Source of the DNA: UBA6059 sp965227155
Lineage (GTDB): Bacteria > Bacteroidota > Bacteroidia > Cytophagales > Cyclobacteriaceae
Length of the DNA: 64,000 bases
Direction: 5' to 3'
NCBI GenBank assembly: GCA_965227155.1
Contig: OZ245731.1
Location: 682,001-746,000 of the forward strand
Both the position numbers and the translations under genes were made by a program. Below are positions 17,375 to 25,740 of this stretch, piece after piece. How positions within the stretch are numbered: position 1 is the stretch's first letter; each line of letters begins with the position of its first letter. The notes beneath the pieces were generated by a model. That model saw only the letters and a list, made by a program, of their open reading frames with translations. It was not told where the DNA came from and did not search any database.

Positions 17375-18817
17375 TTAAACATCCACTTTTGCATATTTGG
17401 CGTTTTTCTCGATAAAGTCCCTTCTAGGAGCTACTTCATCACCCATCAGCATACTGAATAGATGATCTGCCTCAGCAGCGGACTCTATAGTTACTTTTTT
17501 TAAACTTCTTGTCTCCGGGTTCATTGTAGTTGACCAAAGCTGCTCCGGATTCATCTCTCCAAGACCCTTGTATCGCTGTACTGACACTGCATCCTCTTTG
17601 CCATTGGGGCTGATTTCTTTCACTATTTCTGCTCTGCCATCTTCACTCCATGCATATCGCTCTTCTCTACCACGCTTTAAGAGATATAGGGGAGGCAATG
17701 CTATATATAAATAGCCATTCTCAATAATCTCTCTCATATACCGGAAGAAAAACGTGAGAATCAAGGTTCGTATATGGCTACCATCCACATCCGCATCCGT
17801 CATGATAACTATTTTATGATAACGGAGCTTTTCCATATTGAGCGCTTTGTCGTCCTCTTCGGTACCAAAACTCACCCCCATGGCAGTGATAATATTTTTA
17901 ATTTCTTCGTTATCGTAAATTTTATGCTCCTGAGCCTTTTCAACGTTTAGAATCTTACCCCGCAAAGGCAGAATAGCCTGAAATTTCCTGTCTCTACCCT
18001 GCTTGGCTGAACCACCTGCAGAGTCGCCCTCTACCAGATACAATTCACTTACTGCCGGGTCTCTGTCCGAACAATCCGCTAATTTGCCGGGTAATCCAGT
18101 ACCAGAAAGTACGTTCTTTCTTTGGACCATTTCCCGGGCTTTGCGTGCAGCGTGTCTTGCTTGCGCTGCCAGAATTACTTTTGAAACTATCTGCTTGGCC
18201 TCTTTGGGATGTTCTTCCAGAAAGTCAAATAAAGCCTCACTGACGCTACCATCTACTGCACCCATGGCATCTGAGTTACCAAGCTTGGTTTTAGTTTGTC
18301 CTTCAAACTGTGGTTCTGCCACCTTGATAGAGATAATCGCGGTTAGCCCCTCTCTAAAATCATCACCTGCAATATCTACCTTAACCTTATCCAGCAAGCC
18401 CGATTTATCAGCGTATGCCTTTAAGGTTCTGGTAAGTGCACGCCTAAAACCCGCCACATGCGTTCCACCCTCTATCGTATTGATATTGTTGACATAGGAA
18501 ACTACATTTTCGGAGAAAGAGGTATTGTAGGTTAATGCTACCTGCACCGGAATATTGCCTTTCTCACCTTCTACGTAAATAGGTTCTGGAATCAAAGGCT
18601 CCCTGGTGTTATCCAAATACTGCACAAACTCTACAAGACCACCCTCAGAATGAAAAGTGTCAGACTTTGGCTGCCCGTCATCACCAACTTCTCTTAAATC
18701 CTGAAGGTGGATGGTGATCCCTGCATTCAAAAATGCTAACTCTCGCAATCGAGAAGCAACTGTTTCGTATCTATACTCATCTACATTGAAGATTTGATTG
18801 TCCGGCTTGAAATGCAC
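17375..18817 (-). CDS. gyrB: DNA gyrase subunit B, C-terminal part (frameshifted from N-terminal part)
   Basis: 480 residues from the GTG at 18817 (the Val of TTVHFKPD), covering the transducer, TOPRIM and C-terminal domains of GyrB. Visible: RYETVASRLRELAFLNAGI (transducer), VEGDSAGGSAKQGRDR (TOPRIM EGDSA), MTDADVDGSHIRTL (DxDxD metal site), LPPLYLLKRG, and QRYKGLGEMNPEQLW near the C-terminus. With the N-terminal piece (18781-19332) it makes an otherwise normal gyrase B of about 650 residues: the frames must join at about 18831-18845, where one base appears missing. The 5' GTG is only the first possible start in this frame, not a natural gene start. Because GyrB is essential and both halves are intact, a sequence error is the likeliest cause. 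Confidence 0.88.
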   Translation of the reverse strand: MHFKPDNQIFNVDEYRYETVASRLRELAFLNAGITIHLQDLREVGDDGQPKSDTFHSEGGLVEFVQYLDNTREPLIPEPIYVEGEKGNIPVQVALTYNTSFSENVVSYVNNINTIEGGTHVAGFRRALTRTLKAYADKSGLLDKVKVDIAGDDFREGLTAIISIKVAEPQFEGQTKTKLGNSDAMGAVDGSVSEALFDFLEEHPKEAKQIVSKVILAAQARHAARKAREMVQRKNVLSGTGLPGKLADCSDRDPAVSELYLVEGDSAGGSAKQGRDRKFQAILPLRGKILNVEKAQEHKIYDNEEIKNIITAMGVSFGTEEDDKALNMEKLRYHKIVIMTDADVDGSHIRTLILTFFFRYMREIIENGYLYIALPPLYLLKRGREERYAWSEDGRAEIVKEISPNGKEDAVSVQRYKGLGEMNPEQLWSTTMNPETRSLKKVTIESAAEADHLFSMLMGDEVAPRRDFIEKNAKYAKVDV

Positions 18818-19332
18818 CGTGGTTCCGGTAGTGTCTGCTGTTCGATTTCTTTTACTGGGTAATCGGGCACCCCTCTTTGAAACTCCTGCTTGAAAAGTTT
18901 ACCCTGTCTCCTCACCTCTACTGTCAATTTGGATGATAAGGCATTCACACAGGAAACACCCACACCATGCAAACCTCCGGAGACTTTGTAAGTATCTTTA
19001 TCGAATTTACCACCTGCATGGAGCACAGTCATTACCACTTCCAGCGCAGATCTTTTTTCTTTCTCGTGAATTTCTGTAGGTATCCCCCGGCCATCATCCT
19101 CCACGGACACAGAATTATCTTCGTGTATGGTAACTTTGATATTGGTACAATACCCAGCTAACGCCTCATCAATCGAGTTGTCCACTACCTCCCATACCAT
19201 ATGATGTAAGCCTTTAATGCCTACATCTCCTATATACATGGCAGGACGTTTTCTTACTGCTTCAAGCCCTTCAAGAACCTGAATGTTACTGGCAGAATAT
19301 TGATCTTTTGAAAGTGACTTTTTTTGCTCCAT
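18781..19332 (-). CDS. gyrB: DNA gyrase subunit B, N-terminal ATPase part (frameshifted)
   Basis: 183 residues starting MEQKKSLSKDQYSASNIQVL. This is the GHKL ATPase domain: VVDNSIDEALAG (Glu/Asn ATP-Mg site), EDDGRGIPTEIHEKE and SGGLHGVGVSCVNALS (ATP lid). Good similarity ends at PDYPVKEIEQ; the following 18 or so residues (LPEPRCISSRT...) are out-of-frame translation to a stop at 18781. The -1 frame then resumes with ADTTGTTVHFKPD, the expected GyrB continuation. Supplies ATP-driven strand passage for negative supercoiling when joined with the C-terminal part. No slippery heptamer is visible at the junction. Confidence 0.88.
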   Translation of the reverse strand: MEQKKSLSKDQYSASNIQVLEGLEAVRKRPAMYIGDVGIKGLHHMVWEVVDNSIDEALAGYCTNIKVTIHEDNSVSVEDDGRGIPTEIHEKEKRSALEVVMTVLHAGGKFDKDTYKVSGGLHGVGVSCVNALSSKLTVEVRRQGKLFKQEFQRGVPDYPVKEIEQQTLPEPRCISSRTIKSSM

Positions 19333-19507
19333 ATGCTCTATTCAAATCATACAAAAATACTAAAATTATCCCTAAATGGTGTAGTTAATTTTCATTACCT
19401 GAGCGGTTCAAAAATCCTTATTTATGATACCTAAAACACAATTTTTTATTCTCTCCAATAAGGAAAGAAGATTTCGCCGTGATCTAAAATAAATTCAATC
19501 CGAATGT

Positions 19508-19876
19508 TTAATAATTTCCTACACTAAGCATAACCAAAGTGCATGCTTCAATAGTCTGAATACCATGATTTTGAAGTCCTATACTTAAAGCTTCATTTTC
19601 AGTACCTGGATTAAAAATCACTCGTTTCGGATTGAGCTTAATTATATAATTATCAAGGCCCTTTTGATGCCTGGGACCTATGTAAAGTGTAATGGTATCT
19701 ACTTCATCTATTATGGGTCTTTCAAAAATATCAAGAATCGGTTGGCCCAGGACTTCTCCCCTTTTTACCCCTACAGGCACAAATGGATGCCCATACCTTT
19801 TCAATCGCTCTGCTGCTGCATAAGCATATCGGTTTGTGTTGTTGGATGCACCTAAAATTACAGTTTTCTTACTCAT
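19508..19876 (-). CDS. CoA-binding (Rossmann) domain protein
   Basis: 122 residues forming a single CoA-binding Rossmann domain: KKTVILGASNNTNRYAYAA is the nucleotide-binding start, then VPVGVKRGEVLGQPIL, TLYIGPRHQKG and RVIFNPGTENEAL, the pattern of the YccU-like family (PF13380). Such stand-alone domains bind CoA but have no assigned reaction. It sits 40 bp downstream of the COG2509 oxidoreductase on the same strand, so may be co-transcribed. Confidence 0.82.
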   Translation of the reverse strand: MSKKTVILGASNNTNRYAYAAAERLKRYGHPFVPVGVKRGEVLGQPILDIFERPIIDEVDTITLYIGPRHQKGLDNYIIKLNPKRVIFNPGTENEALSIGLQNHGIQTIEACTLVMLSVGNY

Positions 19877-19915
19877 TGGGAAAAGTTTGAAATTGAATTT
19901 GCGAGACTAGTTTTT

Positions 19916-21493
19916 TCAAGACTGAGCTACTTTACCGTACACAACCTCAGCTGCTTTTTCGGCGCACCGCTCGCCATCCATCGCTGCTGAAACAATACCA
20001 CCTGCATACCCAGCTCCTTCCCCACATGGAAACAACCCAGCTATCTGTATATGCTGTAAAGTGACAGGGTCACGGGGAATTTTCACAGGACTGGAAGTAC
20101 GGCTCTCTACACCCACAATTTGCGCCTCTTGCGTCAAAAATCCTTTCATTTTTTTCCCAAATACTTTGAATCCCTGTCTCAGCCTGTAAGCAATCATTTC
20201 AGGTAGCACATCATCCATACTTACGGGTGTAAGCCCGGGTTGATAGGATGAAGCAGGCAGGTCCGATGAGTTTTTCTTATTGATGAAATCAGTGAGTCTT
20301 TGGGCGGGGGCTGTCTGTGTACCACCAGCAACTATACAAGCTTTTTGTTCAATTTCTTTTTGAAATTCTAATGCCATTAGCGGACCATAATCGCTGAATT
20401 TCTTAAGGTCCTCTATCTCTACTGCAACGACCATGCCTGAGTTGGCGTATTTTGAATCTCTCCTTGAAGGACTCATTCCATTCACTACAATCTCACCGGG
20501 GCTGGTAGCTGCGGGCACAATAAACCCACCCGGACACATACAAAACGAAAAAATACCTCGGTTTTTGCCATTGAAATTAACCTGCTGCGTCAGGCTATAG
20601 GCTGAAGCAGGCAAATAAGGTCCACGCTCGCTGCAATGGTATTGTATTTTATCAATAAGGCTCTGAGGATGCTCAATTCTTACACCCAAAGCAAAGGGTT
20701 TTGCTTCTATGGTGATATTCTTTTGACGAAGCAAATGAAAGATATCTCTCGCAGAATGACCGGTAGCCAATATTAATTGTGAAAAATTAAATACCTCACC
20801 TGCGACCGTCCTGATGCCTTTTATGCCATTTGAATCTGTAAGAATGTCTTCAACTCTTGTATTGAAATGAATTTCTCCACCCGCCTGTAGTATGGTTTCG
20901 CGTATTTGCTGAACCACAAGTGGCAGCTTATTGGTGCCAATGTGCGGATGAGCATCTACAAGAATCTGATCAGTAGCACCGTGAGTTACCAGTATATCGA
21001 GGATGCGCTGAATGTCGCCTCTTTTTTTGGAGCGGGTATACAACTTCCCATCAGAATAGGTGCCAGCACCACCTTCCCCAAAGCAGTAATTTGATTCTGG
21101 GTTTACCACATGGGCCTTATTGATGGCCGCGATATCACGCCTACGCTGACGCACATCCTTGCCCCGCTCAAAAATGACTGGCTTCAGCCCCAACTCGATT
21201 AGCCTCAGCGCAGCAAACATACCTGCAGGCCCGGCACCAACTATAGCAACGGGTTTTTTATCGGTTACATTTTGATAATGGAATTCAGCGATTTTAGGTG
21301 GCTTTACCTCATCTGCTTGATATACATCAATTGACAGATTCACCCAAATATTGCGGGAACGGGCATCAATCGATCGCTTATTAATTCTATACGAAGCATC
21401 GCTTTCTTTTATATGCTCTTTCAGTGCATCCGCTAAGGCTGATTCATTAAATGCGATATCCGGCGAAAACCGGAGGTTTAATTTTTGTGGCAT
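19916..21493 (-). CDS. NAD(P)/FAD-dependent dehydrogenase (COG2509 family)
   Basis: 525 residues. A short N-terminal domain (about 1-85) precedes the FAD dinucleotide-binding motif VAIVGAGPAGMFAALRLIELGLKPVIFERG. Further signatures: NYCFGEGGAGTYSDGKLYTR, LATGHSARDIF, and the C-terminal FPCGEGAGYAGGIVSAAMDG. This is the conserved uncharacterised flavoprotein family COG2509, distantly related to electron-transfer-flavoprotein dehydrogenases. Reaction unknown. The ATG start is followed by a typical basic, beta-rich N-terminus and no signal peptide. Confidence 0.88.
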   Translation of the reverse strand: MPQKLNLRFSPDIAFNESALADALKEHIKESDASYRINKRSIDARSRNIWVNLSIDVYQADEVKPPKIAEFHYQNVTDKKPVAIVGAGPAGMFAALRLIELGLKPVIFERGKDVRQRRRDIAAINKAHVVNPESNYCFGEGGAGTYSDGKLYTRSKKRGDIQRILDILVTHGATDQILVDAHPHIGTNKLPLVVQQIRETILQAGGEIHFNTRVEDILTDSNGIKGIRTVAGEVFNFSQLILATGHSARDIFHLLRQKNITIEAKPFALGVRIEHPQSLIDKIQYHCSERGPYLPASAYSLTQQVNFNGKNRGIFSFCMCPGGFIVPAATSPGEIVVNGMSPSRRDSKYANSGMVVAVEIEDLKKFSDYGPLMALEFQKEIEQKACIVAGGTQTAPAQRLTDFINKKNSSDLPASSYQPGLTPVSMDDVLPEMIAYRLRQGFKVFGKKMKGFLTQEAQIVGVESRTSSPVKIPRDPVTLQHIQIAGLFPCGEGAGYAGGIVSAAMDGERCAEKAAEVVYGKVAQS

Positions 21494-21529
21494 GGAGTAA
21501 GGTATCTATCCTTAAGACTGCAAAGCTAA

Positions 21530-23371
21530 TTAAAAGCCGGCATTCCTTCTTCGGGGACCAGCAAAACCGATTTGCACTCCAAAGACTATGGGGAAGTAAT
21601 TTCTTTGCGTAGAAATATCAGAGAAAATAGATTCAGCAGCTGGTTCTGAAGAAAAATTCTCACTGTGATTTCGCCAGCCGATGCCAGCTCCAATATAGAT
21701 ATCGATAGTCAGACCGGATTCACCTGCATTTTCCATCCATCGATTTCCTATAAAAACTCCATATTGAATTCTTGATTCGTCCATTTTTAGTGGATTTGTC
21801 ACCTGTCTAAGCACACTGTCCTCCACATTGCTCTCGTGGGAAAGTATGGCATATCCTATTTCATGCCCAAAATAAAACATACCAAAGTCTCCATCATTGC
21901 TGTAAAATCGTTGCCTAAACTTGAACCCGACTCCATCGGAGAAAATATCGTTGTTGGCAATATCTGATGAACTCGAGAAAAATGGATCCCGATAAAATGT
22001 GCTCTGCAATTCATATCCCATTCTCTCCTGAAAATAGTATTCAAGGGAAAATGTCAATTGACCAATCAATAGCAGGGAAGGATCAATGCTGAAAATGTAA
22101 CCCCGGTATTCGTTGATCCTGGAATCGAAATATCGCCACCTTCTATTCTTGAACCGATAGGCGGGCTTATCATAGTTAGGCTCTTTATTGGTCGATTTTA
22201 TGGTTTCGGTTGTAATGTAGATGGGATCCTCCTCCTCATAAATAGGCTTGTATTTACCAGCAAGCGAACCATCCGGATTATAGAGGTTCCATTCATCAAT
22301 CTTTCTGTTTCCAACCATCTGGCCACTCATTTTAAGTGTACCATCTGCATAGTACCCTTTGTACAATGCAGTGTCCCTGTTGTAATCAGCTACCCCCTCA
22401 AGTGTACCATTGTCATTGTAAAACCGCCACTCACCTTCTCTTTTTTCCTTTACAATTTGGCCTTCTATTTTCAATCTGCCATCAGGAAAAAACTCCTGAT
22501 AGGAGCCACTTCCATCGTCGTAAGATATTTCCCCTTTGGTTTCACCAGACTCATAATAAAACTTCCAGTATCCATCTCTTGTGCCATCCGTTTCTGCACC
22601 TTCACTGCTCACTGTGCCATCGGGGTAATAGTAAGTCCATGCACCTGTTTTAACGCCCTTGGCATATGCTCCTTCACCGGCAAGGTTACCATTTGGGTGG
22701 TAATATTTCCATATGCCAGATTTCATACCATCTACAAAACTACCTTTTGCCTCAATTTCTCCATTTTCATAGTAAAAAACCCATGGCCCTTCACTTTTGC
22801 CCTGGTTATTATTGCCTTCCATCTTAAGGTTTCCCGATGTGTAGAACTCCTTATAATTACCAGACCCATTATTGAATAATGCCTGCGCTTTTAGACTGCC
22901 ATCTTCGTAGAAATAATTCCAGATACCGGTGCGTATGTCCTTTGAGAAACTACCTTTTCTCTTAATCTGACCATTCTCATAATAAAAAATCCATTCGCCT
23001 TCCTTAGCACCGGCAATCAATTGCCCTTCCTGTCGTTTTTTCCCATTCTCGTAATAATAATCCCAGTAGCCCTCATCCTTGCCACTTTTTAATTCACCCT
23101 GCATTTTCAGGTTCCCATTTTCATAATAGTAGGCCGCAGGACCCATAGCCTTGCCTTCTTCATATTGAAGCGTAGCGGCAAGCCTCCCACTTTGGTAATA
23201 TTGCCGATAAGGACCGTGTAAAATGCCTGATATAGAGTCTTTTAAGAAATATTCTTCCCTGATAAAGGTATTGGCAGCATCATAATAGGTAGTCACTTTT
23301 ACCTGACCCGGCAATTGAGCCAGTGCCTGAAAGCTTATCAGAGACCATATCGTAAATAGGAATAGTCGCAA
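21530..23371 (-). CDS. MORN_2 (YwqK-like) repeat protein with C-terminal outer-membrane-barrel-like domain
   Basis: 613 residues. A signal peptide (MRLFLFTIWSLISFQALAQ) begins at a TTG codon two bases after the tga of the dioxygenase gene; no ATG could supply the signal, so TTG is chosen. About 14 MORN_2 units of roughly 23 residues follow (pattern GxWxYYYxNGxLxxxGxxxxGxKxG; about residues 45-380). After a linker, residues about 410-613 alternate polar and hydrophobic strands (FSLEYYFQERMGYELQSTF ... PIVFGVQIGFAG) like a small outer-membrane barrel. Automated tools label such repeats YwqK antitoxin, which is not supported for a secreted protein. Role unknown; translational coupling to tryptophan dioxygenase is puzzling. 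Confidence 0.78.
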   Translation of the reverse strand: MRLFLFTIWSLISFQALAQLPGQVKVTTYYDAANTFIREEYFLKDSISGILHGPYRQYYQSGRLAATLQYEEGKAMGPAAYYYENGNLKMQGELKSGKDEGYWDYYYENGKKRQEGQLIAGAKEGEWIFYYENGQIKRKGSFSKDIRTGIWNYFYEDGSLKAQALFNNGSGNYKEFYTSGNLKMEGNNNQGKSEGPWVFYYENGEIEAKGSFVDGMKSGIWKYYHPNGNLAGEGAYAKGVKTGAWTYYYPDGTVSSEGAETDGTRDGYWKFYYESGETKGEISYDDGSGSYQEFFPDGRLKIEGQIVKEKREGEWRFYNDNGTLEGVADYNRDTALYKGYYADGTLKMSGQMVGNRKIDEWNLYNPDGSLAGKYKPIYEEEDPIYITTETIKSTNKEPNYDKPAYRFKNRRWRYFDSRINEYRGYIFSIDPSLLLIGQLTFSLEYYFQERMGYELQSTFYRDPFFSSSSDIANNDIFSDGVGFKFRQRFYSNDGDFGMFYFGHEIGYAILSHESNVEDSVLRQVTNPLKMDESRIQYGVFIGNRWMENAGESGLTIDIYIGAGIGWRNHSENFSSEPAAESIFSDISTQRNYFPIVFGVQIGFAGPRRRNAGF

Positions 23372-23373
23372 AT

Positions 23374-24324
23374 TCAGGAGTTTTGTTCTTCGAGGGTTTT
23401 AAGTACCCATCCCTTGCCCCATTCTTGTTTTTCCTCGGCTGACCATAGCTCAGGGAAAAAGCTGATGCGCTGAAACCGGGGTGGAAGATACTTTTGCCAA
23501 TTGGTACCTCCGGTAGCTTCCAATATCTCCGGATCGCCTTGTAAATAGCGCACTGCAGATTTGTAATGAGCAAGTGGCCAGGCTACATTGGCCAGGCTAT
23601 CGAGCTTACGCAATAAATCAATAATGGCTTCATGATCAGCATAATGCTTTTGAAAAAGCTCTGCGATGGTTAAACCCTGCAAATCCTCAATCAAATCAAG
23701 AAATTGGTCACTATACTTTTCTTCAAATTGACGCAAAGTCAGGGTTTTCTTTCCAGAGCTTAATTCTGTAGCGCCGGACTTCCAATAGATCTGCTGATAA
23801 AGCGCTCCAATGTCACGGCTGTCAGTATTTCCGGGTTTTGTCAGGTTAAAAACCGGTGTAGAGCGAAACTCAATTTCACGATATTGTGCCGATTGAAACC
23901 CGCTGGCAGGAAGCAGCGACATCCTGAAATTTAAAAACTGCTCCTGATCCATACCGTCAACCATCACGTCAAAGGAATCCACCAAATGCTTAAAATATCG
24001 ATTGATGCGCTTGAGCCGTTTCTCAAACAGATCATTGGCAGGATGTGTTATCTCTGTGATCTGTTGCATTTCATGAATGATAAGTTTGAAATAGAGTTCG
24101 GTGATTTGGTGATAGATCACGAAAATCTTTTCATCAGGAAATGGAGTTCTGGTGTTTTGTAAACTTAGCAGTGTATCTAAATGGATGTAATCCCAATAAG
24201 TAAGATAGTCGGCATGCAACAGGCCGTCGAGGTATGATGAGAGATCCTGCCCCATGGCCTCATATTTAATCTCCAACTTCTTCAACTGCTCTAATATCCG
24301 CCTGTCTATTTTGGATTCATCCAT
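23374..24324 (-). CDS. kynA: Tryptophan 2,3-dioxygenase family protein
   Basis: 316 residues of the all-helical heme dioxygenase family. GLLHADYLTYWDYIHLDTLLSLQ and FVIYHQITELYFKLIIHEMQQI are the conserved TDO active-site segments, and PASGFQSAQYREIEF is the family substrate-binding loop. Reaction: O2-dependent opening of the indole ring of L-tryptophan to N-formylkynurenine, the first step of the kynurenine pathway. Its start is 61 bp from the divergent glutaryl-CoA dehydrogenase, which acts in the lower part of the same pathway. The MORN_2/barrel gene follows two bases after its stop. Confidence 0.88.
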   Translation of the reverse strand: MDESKIDRRILEQLKKLEIKYEAMGQDLSSYLDGLLHADYLTYWDYIHLDTLLSLQNTRTPFPDEKIFVIYHQITELYFKLIIHEMQQITEITHPANDLFEKRLKRINRYFKHLVDSFDVMVDGMDQEQFLNFRMSLLPASGFQSAQYREIEFRSTPVFNLTKPGNTDSRDIGALYQQIYWKSGATELSSGKKTLTLRQFEEKYSDQFLDLIEDLQGLTIAELFQKHYADHEAIIDLLRKLDSLANVAWPLAHYKSAVRYLQGDPEILEATGGTNWQKYLPPRFQRISFFPELWSAEEKQEWGKGWVLKTLEEQNS

Positions 24325-24385
24325 AGGTGTGCACTCTTAATTGTTGTAAATTTGACTTAATAAATTGATTAAAACAACCAAGTAT

Positions 24386-25609
24386 ATGTCCACAGACACA
24401 TTAACCCAGGAAGAGAAAAATACAAAAAAGCATTTTCAGGATCGATTTGAATCCCCTGATTTCTACGGTGTAGATGACCTCCTTACTGAGGAGCATAAGC
24501 TGATAAGAAGCTCGATTAGGGATTTCGTAAAAAAAGAAATCACACCTTACATAGAGGGTTGGGCAGAGAACAATCATTTTCCATATGAGATTGTAAGGAA
24601 ATTCGGAGAGATAGGAGCTTTCGGACCCACTGTACCACAGGAATATGGTGGTGGTGGCCTTGATTACATCTCTTATGGCCTTATCATGCAGGAAATAGAG
24701 CGTGGAGATAGCGGTATGCGATCCACAGCTTCAGTGCAAGGTTCTTTGGTCATGTACCCTATTCATGCTTTCGGATCAGAAGCGCAAAAGCAAAAGTATT
24801 TGCCAAAGCTGGCTTCCGGTGAGATGCTGGGATGCTTTGGACTTACTGAACCTGACCATGGGTCTAATCCCAGTGGTATGGTCACCCACTTCACAGATGA
24901 GGGCGATCATTTTCTGCTCAATGGCGCAAAGATGTGGATTTCCAATAGCCCGCAGGCCGATATAGCTGTAGTATGGGCGAAAAATGAAGCAGGCAGAATA
25001 CATGGCTTGATTGTGGAAAGAGGCATGGAAGGCTTCACTACACCAGAAACTAAAGGCAAGTGGTCTTTGAGGGCCAGTTGTACCGGTGAGTTGGTTTTCA
25101 ACAACGTGAAAGTACCTAAGGAGAACCTTTTGCCCGGCAAAAATGGATTGGGTGCACCTATGATGTGCCTTGATAAAGCCCGATATGGTATTGCATGGGG
25201 CACAATCGGTGCGGCCATGGATTGCTATGATTCGGCTAGACGATACGCTCTGGAAAGAATACAGTTTGACAAACCCATTGGATCTTTTCAGCTCATACAG
25301 AAAAAATTGGCCGAAATGCTAACCGAAATCACTAAAGCGCAACTGATTAATTGGAAGCTAGGTAAAATGATGAATGAAGGCAAGGCCACTACCGCCCAAA
25401 TATCACTAGCCAAAAGAAACAGTGTGGCCACTGCTCTGGATATAGCACGTGAGGCAAGGCAGATCCATGGTGGCATGGGCATAACCGGCGATTACCCCAT
25501 GATGCGGCACATGATGAACCTGGAATCGGTGGTTACTTATGAAGGTACCCATGATATTCACCTGTTGATTTTGGGACATGAGATTACCGGAATACCGGCC
25601 TTTAAATAA
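24386..25609 (+). CDS. gcdH: Glutaryl-CoA dehydrogenase-like acyl-CoA dehydrogenase
   Basis: 407 residues from the ATG at 24386 (a longer frame starts at TTG 24365). Acyl-CoA dehydrogenase signatures: CFGLTEPDHGSNPSGMVT, WISNSPQADIAVVWAK, KWSLRASCTGELVFNNV and QIHGGMGITGDYPMMRH. The catalytic Glu is in VVTYEGTHDIHLLILGHEITG, a C-terminus typical of GcdH rather than short-chain dehydrogenases. Known reaction: oxidative decarboxylation of glutaryl-CoA to crotonyl-CoA in Trp/Lys degradation. Divergent from tryptophan dioxygenase, supporting the assignment. Confidence 0.88.
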   Translation: MSTDTLTQEEKNTKKHFQDRFESPDFYGVDDLLTEEHKLIRSSIRDFVKKEITPYIEGWAENNHFPYEIVRKFGEIGAFGPTVPQEYGGGGLDYISYGLIMQEIERGDSGMRSTASVQGSLVMYPIHAFGSEAQKQKYLPKLASGEMLGCFGLTEPDHGSNPSGMVTHFTDEGDHFLLNGAKMWISNSPQADIAVVWAKNEAGRIHGLIVERGMEGFTTPETKGKWSLRASCTGELVFNNVKVPKENLLPGKNGLGAPMMCLDKARYGIAWGTIGAAMDCYDSARRYALERIQFDKPIGSFQLIQKKLAEMLTEITKAQLINWKLGKMMNEGKATTAQISLAKRNSVATALDIAREARQIHGGMGITGDYPMMRHMMNLESVVTYEGTHDIHLLILGHEITGIPAFK

Positions 25610-25740
25610 TAGTTATTTAATGCCGGCACGTCTCTATGCCTAATCAAAAATCATTTCTGTATAAATAGAAATTGCATTAGTTTTCAGTACGGAATAAAGT
25701 CTTCTGCCGCATGTAGCAGTTGTAAGCTAATTATTTAAGC

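Noticed and set aside
18831..18845. Programmed -1 frameshift in gyrB
   Set aside because: No X-XXY-YYZ slippery site or downstream structure is visible at the junction, and no known GyrB uses one; sequence error or mutation is simpler.
21530..23371. Antitoxin YwqK of a toxin-antitoxin system
   Set aside because: The label rests on MORN_2 repeats alone; this protein has a signal peptide and barrel-like domain and no toxin gene is adjacent.
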